Positions 4,955-5,035 of a stretch of 5,035 nt of DNA are shown here, one piece after another (the first letter of the stretch is position 1; each line of letters starts with the position of its first letter). The stretch is from Deltaproteobacteria bacterium. GTDB lineage: Bacteria > Desulfobacterota > Desulfobulbia > Desulfobulbales > BM004. The position numbers and the translations under genes were made by a program. The stretch spans positions 1 to 5,035 of the forward strand of contig JAFDCR010000036.1 in the NCBI GenBank assembly GCA_019312685.1, read 5' to 3'. The notes under the pieces are model-generated. The model worked only from the letters and a program-made list of their open reading frames with translations, ran no database searches and was not told where the DNA came from.

Positions 4955-4984
4955 CTGTAATCCTCTCCTCTGACAGTTACAGAT
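4953..4984 (-). promoter_or_regulatory. Inverted repeat enclosing the ribosome-binding site and start of the DUF2959 gene
   Basis: On the minus strand ATCTGTAA (4984-4977) and TTACAGAT (4960-4953) are perfect 8-bp inverted copies. The 16-base loop holds the purine-rich Shine-Dalgarno region GAGGAGAGGA, and the last two stem bases are the AT of the ATG start codon. In mRNA the hairpin would hide part of the start codon while leaving the ribosome-binding site in the loop. As DNA it could be an operator. The arms are AT-rich and the loop is long, so the stem would be weak. In the remaining 4985-5035 I see no gene and no convincing promoter. Confidence 0.4.
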
Positions 4985-5035
4985 TTAAAGTCTTGGATCT
5001 ATGTTTCCGGGACCGCCGCATTCGGGGGTGTAACA

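Overview
The window is about 5 kb of a bacterial chromosome. Every gene I can support is on the minus strand, so the genes read from high to low coordinates. Base composition is moderate. The families present (DUF2959 lipoprotein, SixA-like phosphatase of the VQHG type, Rho_N-like small protein, many short-period intergenic repeats) look most like a Desulfobacterota/deltaproteobacterial genome. That is an impression from protein flavour, not a proven assignment. No phage, transposase, rRNA or tRNA gene is visible.

Layout in transcription order. (1) 4954-4121: a two-gene unit of a DUF2959 coiled-coil lipoprotein followed by a 55-residue YqaE/Pmp3 membrane peptide, whose Shine-Dalgarno sequence overlaps the lipoprotein stop codon. 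An 8-bp inverted repeat spans the ribosome-binding region and start codon of the first gene. (2) 4120-3786: a 335-bp gene-free stretch packed with short degenerate tandem repeats (periods 6, 7, 8, 7 and 8). At its centre, 3938-4020, are three consecutive units that each form a perfect 7-bp stem. Loop and linker are nearly constant while both stem arms change together. This is the most unusual signal in the window. (3) 3785-936: a probable five-gene operon of SixA-like phosphohistidine phosphatase, TPM-domain lipoprotein, RimK-like ATP-grasp ligase, DUF2784 membrane protein and half-size EamA transporter. The gaps are 18 bp, a 17-bp overlap, 66 bp and 20 bp. (4) 935-792: an AT-rich intergenic region with a small perfect palindrome. 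(5) 791-1: a small basic protein with a Rho N-terminal-like domain, then a gene running off the window edge. That gene encodes a basic tail followed directly by an IF-2 domain III-like segment, with no GTPase domain before it.

How the genes work together is mostly unknown. The DUF2959 and YqaE products are both predicted envelope proteins and are probably co-translated. The five-gene operon mixes a phosphatase, a membrane-anchored TPM protein, a peptide-ligase-like enzyme and two small membrane proteins, with no obvious single pathway. The last two genes each carry one isolated domain of an essential gene-expression factor (Rho and IF-2).
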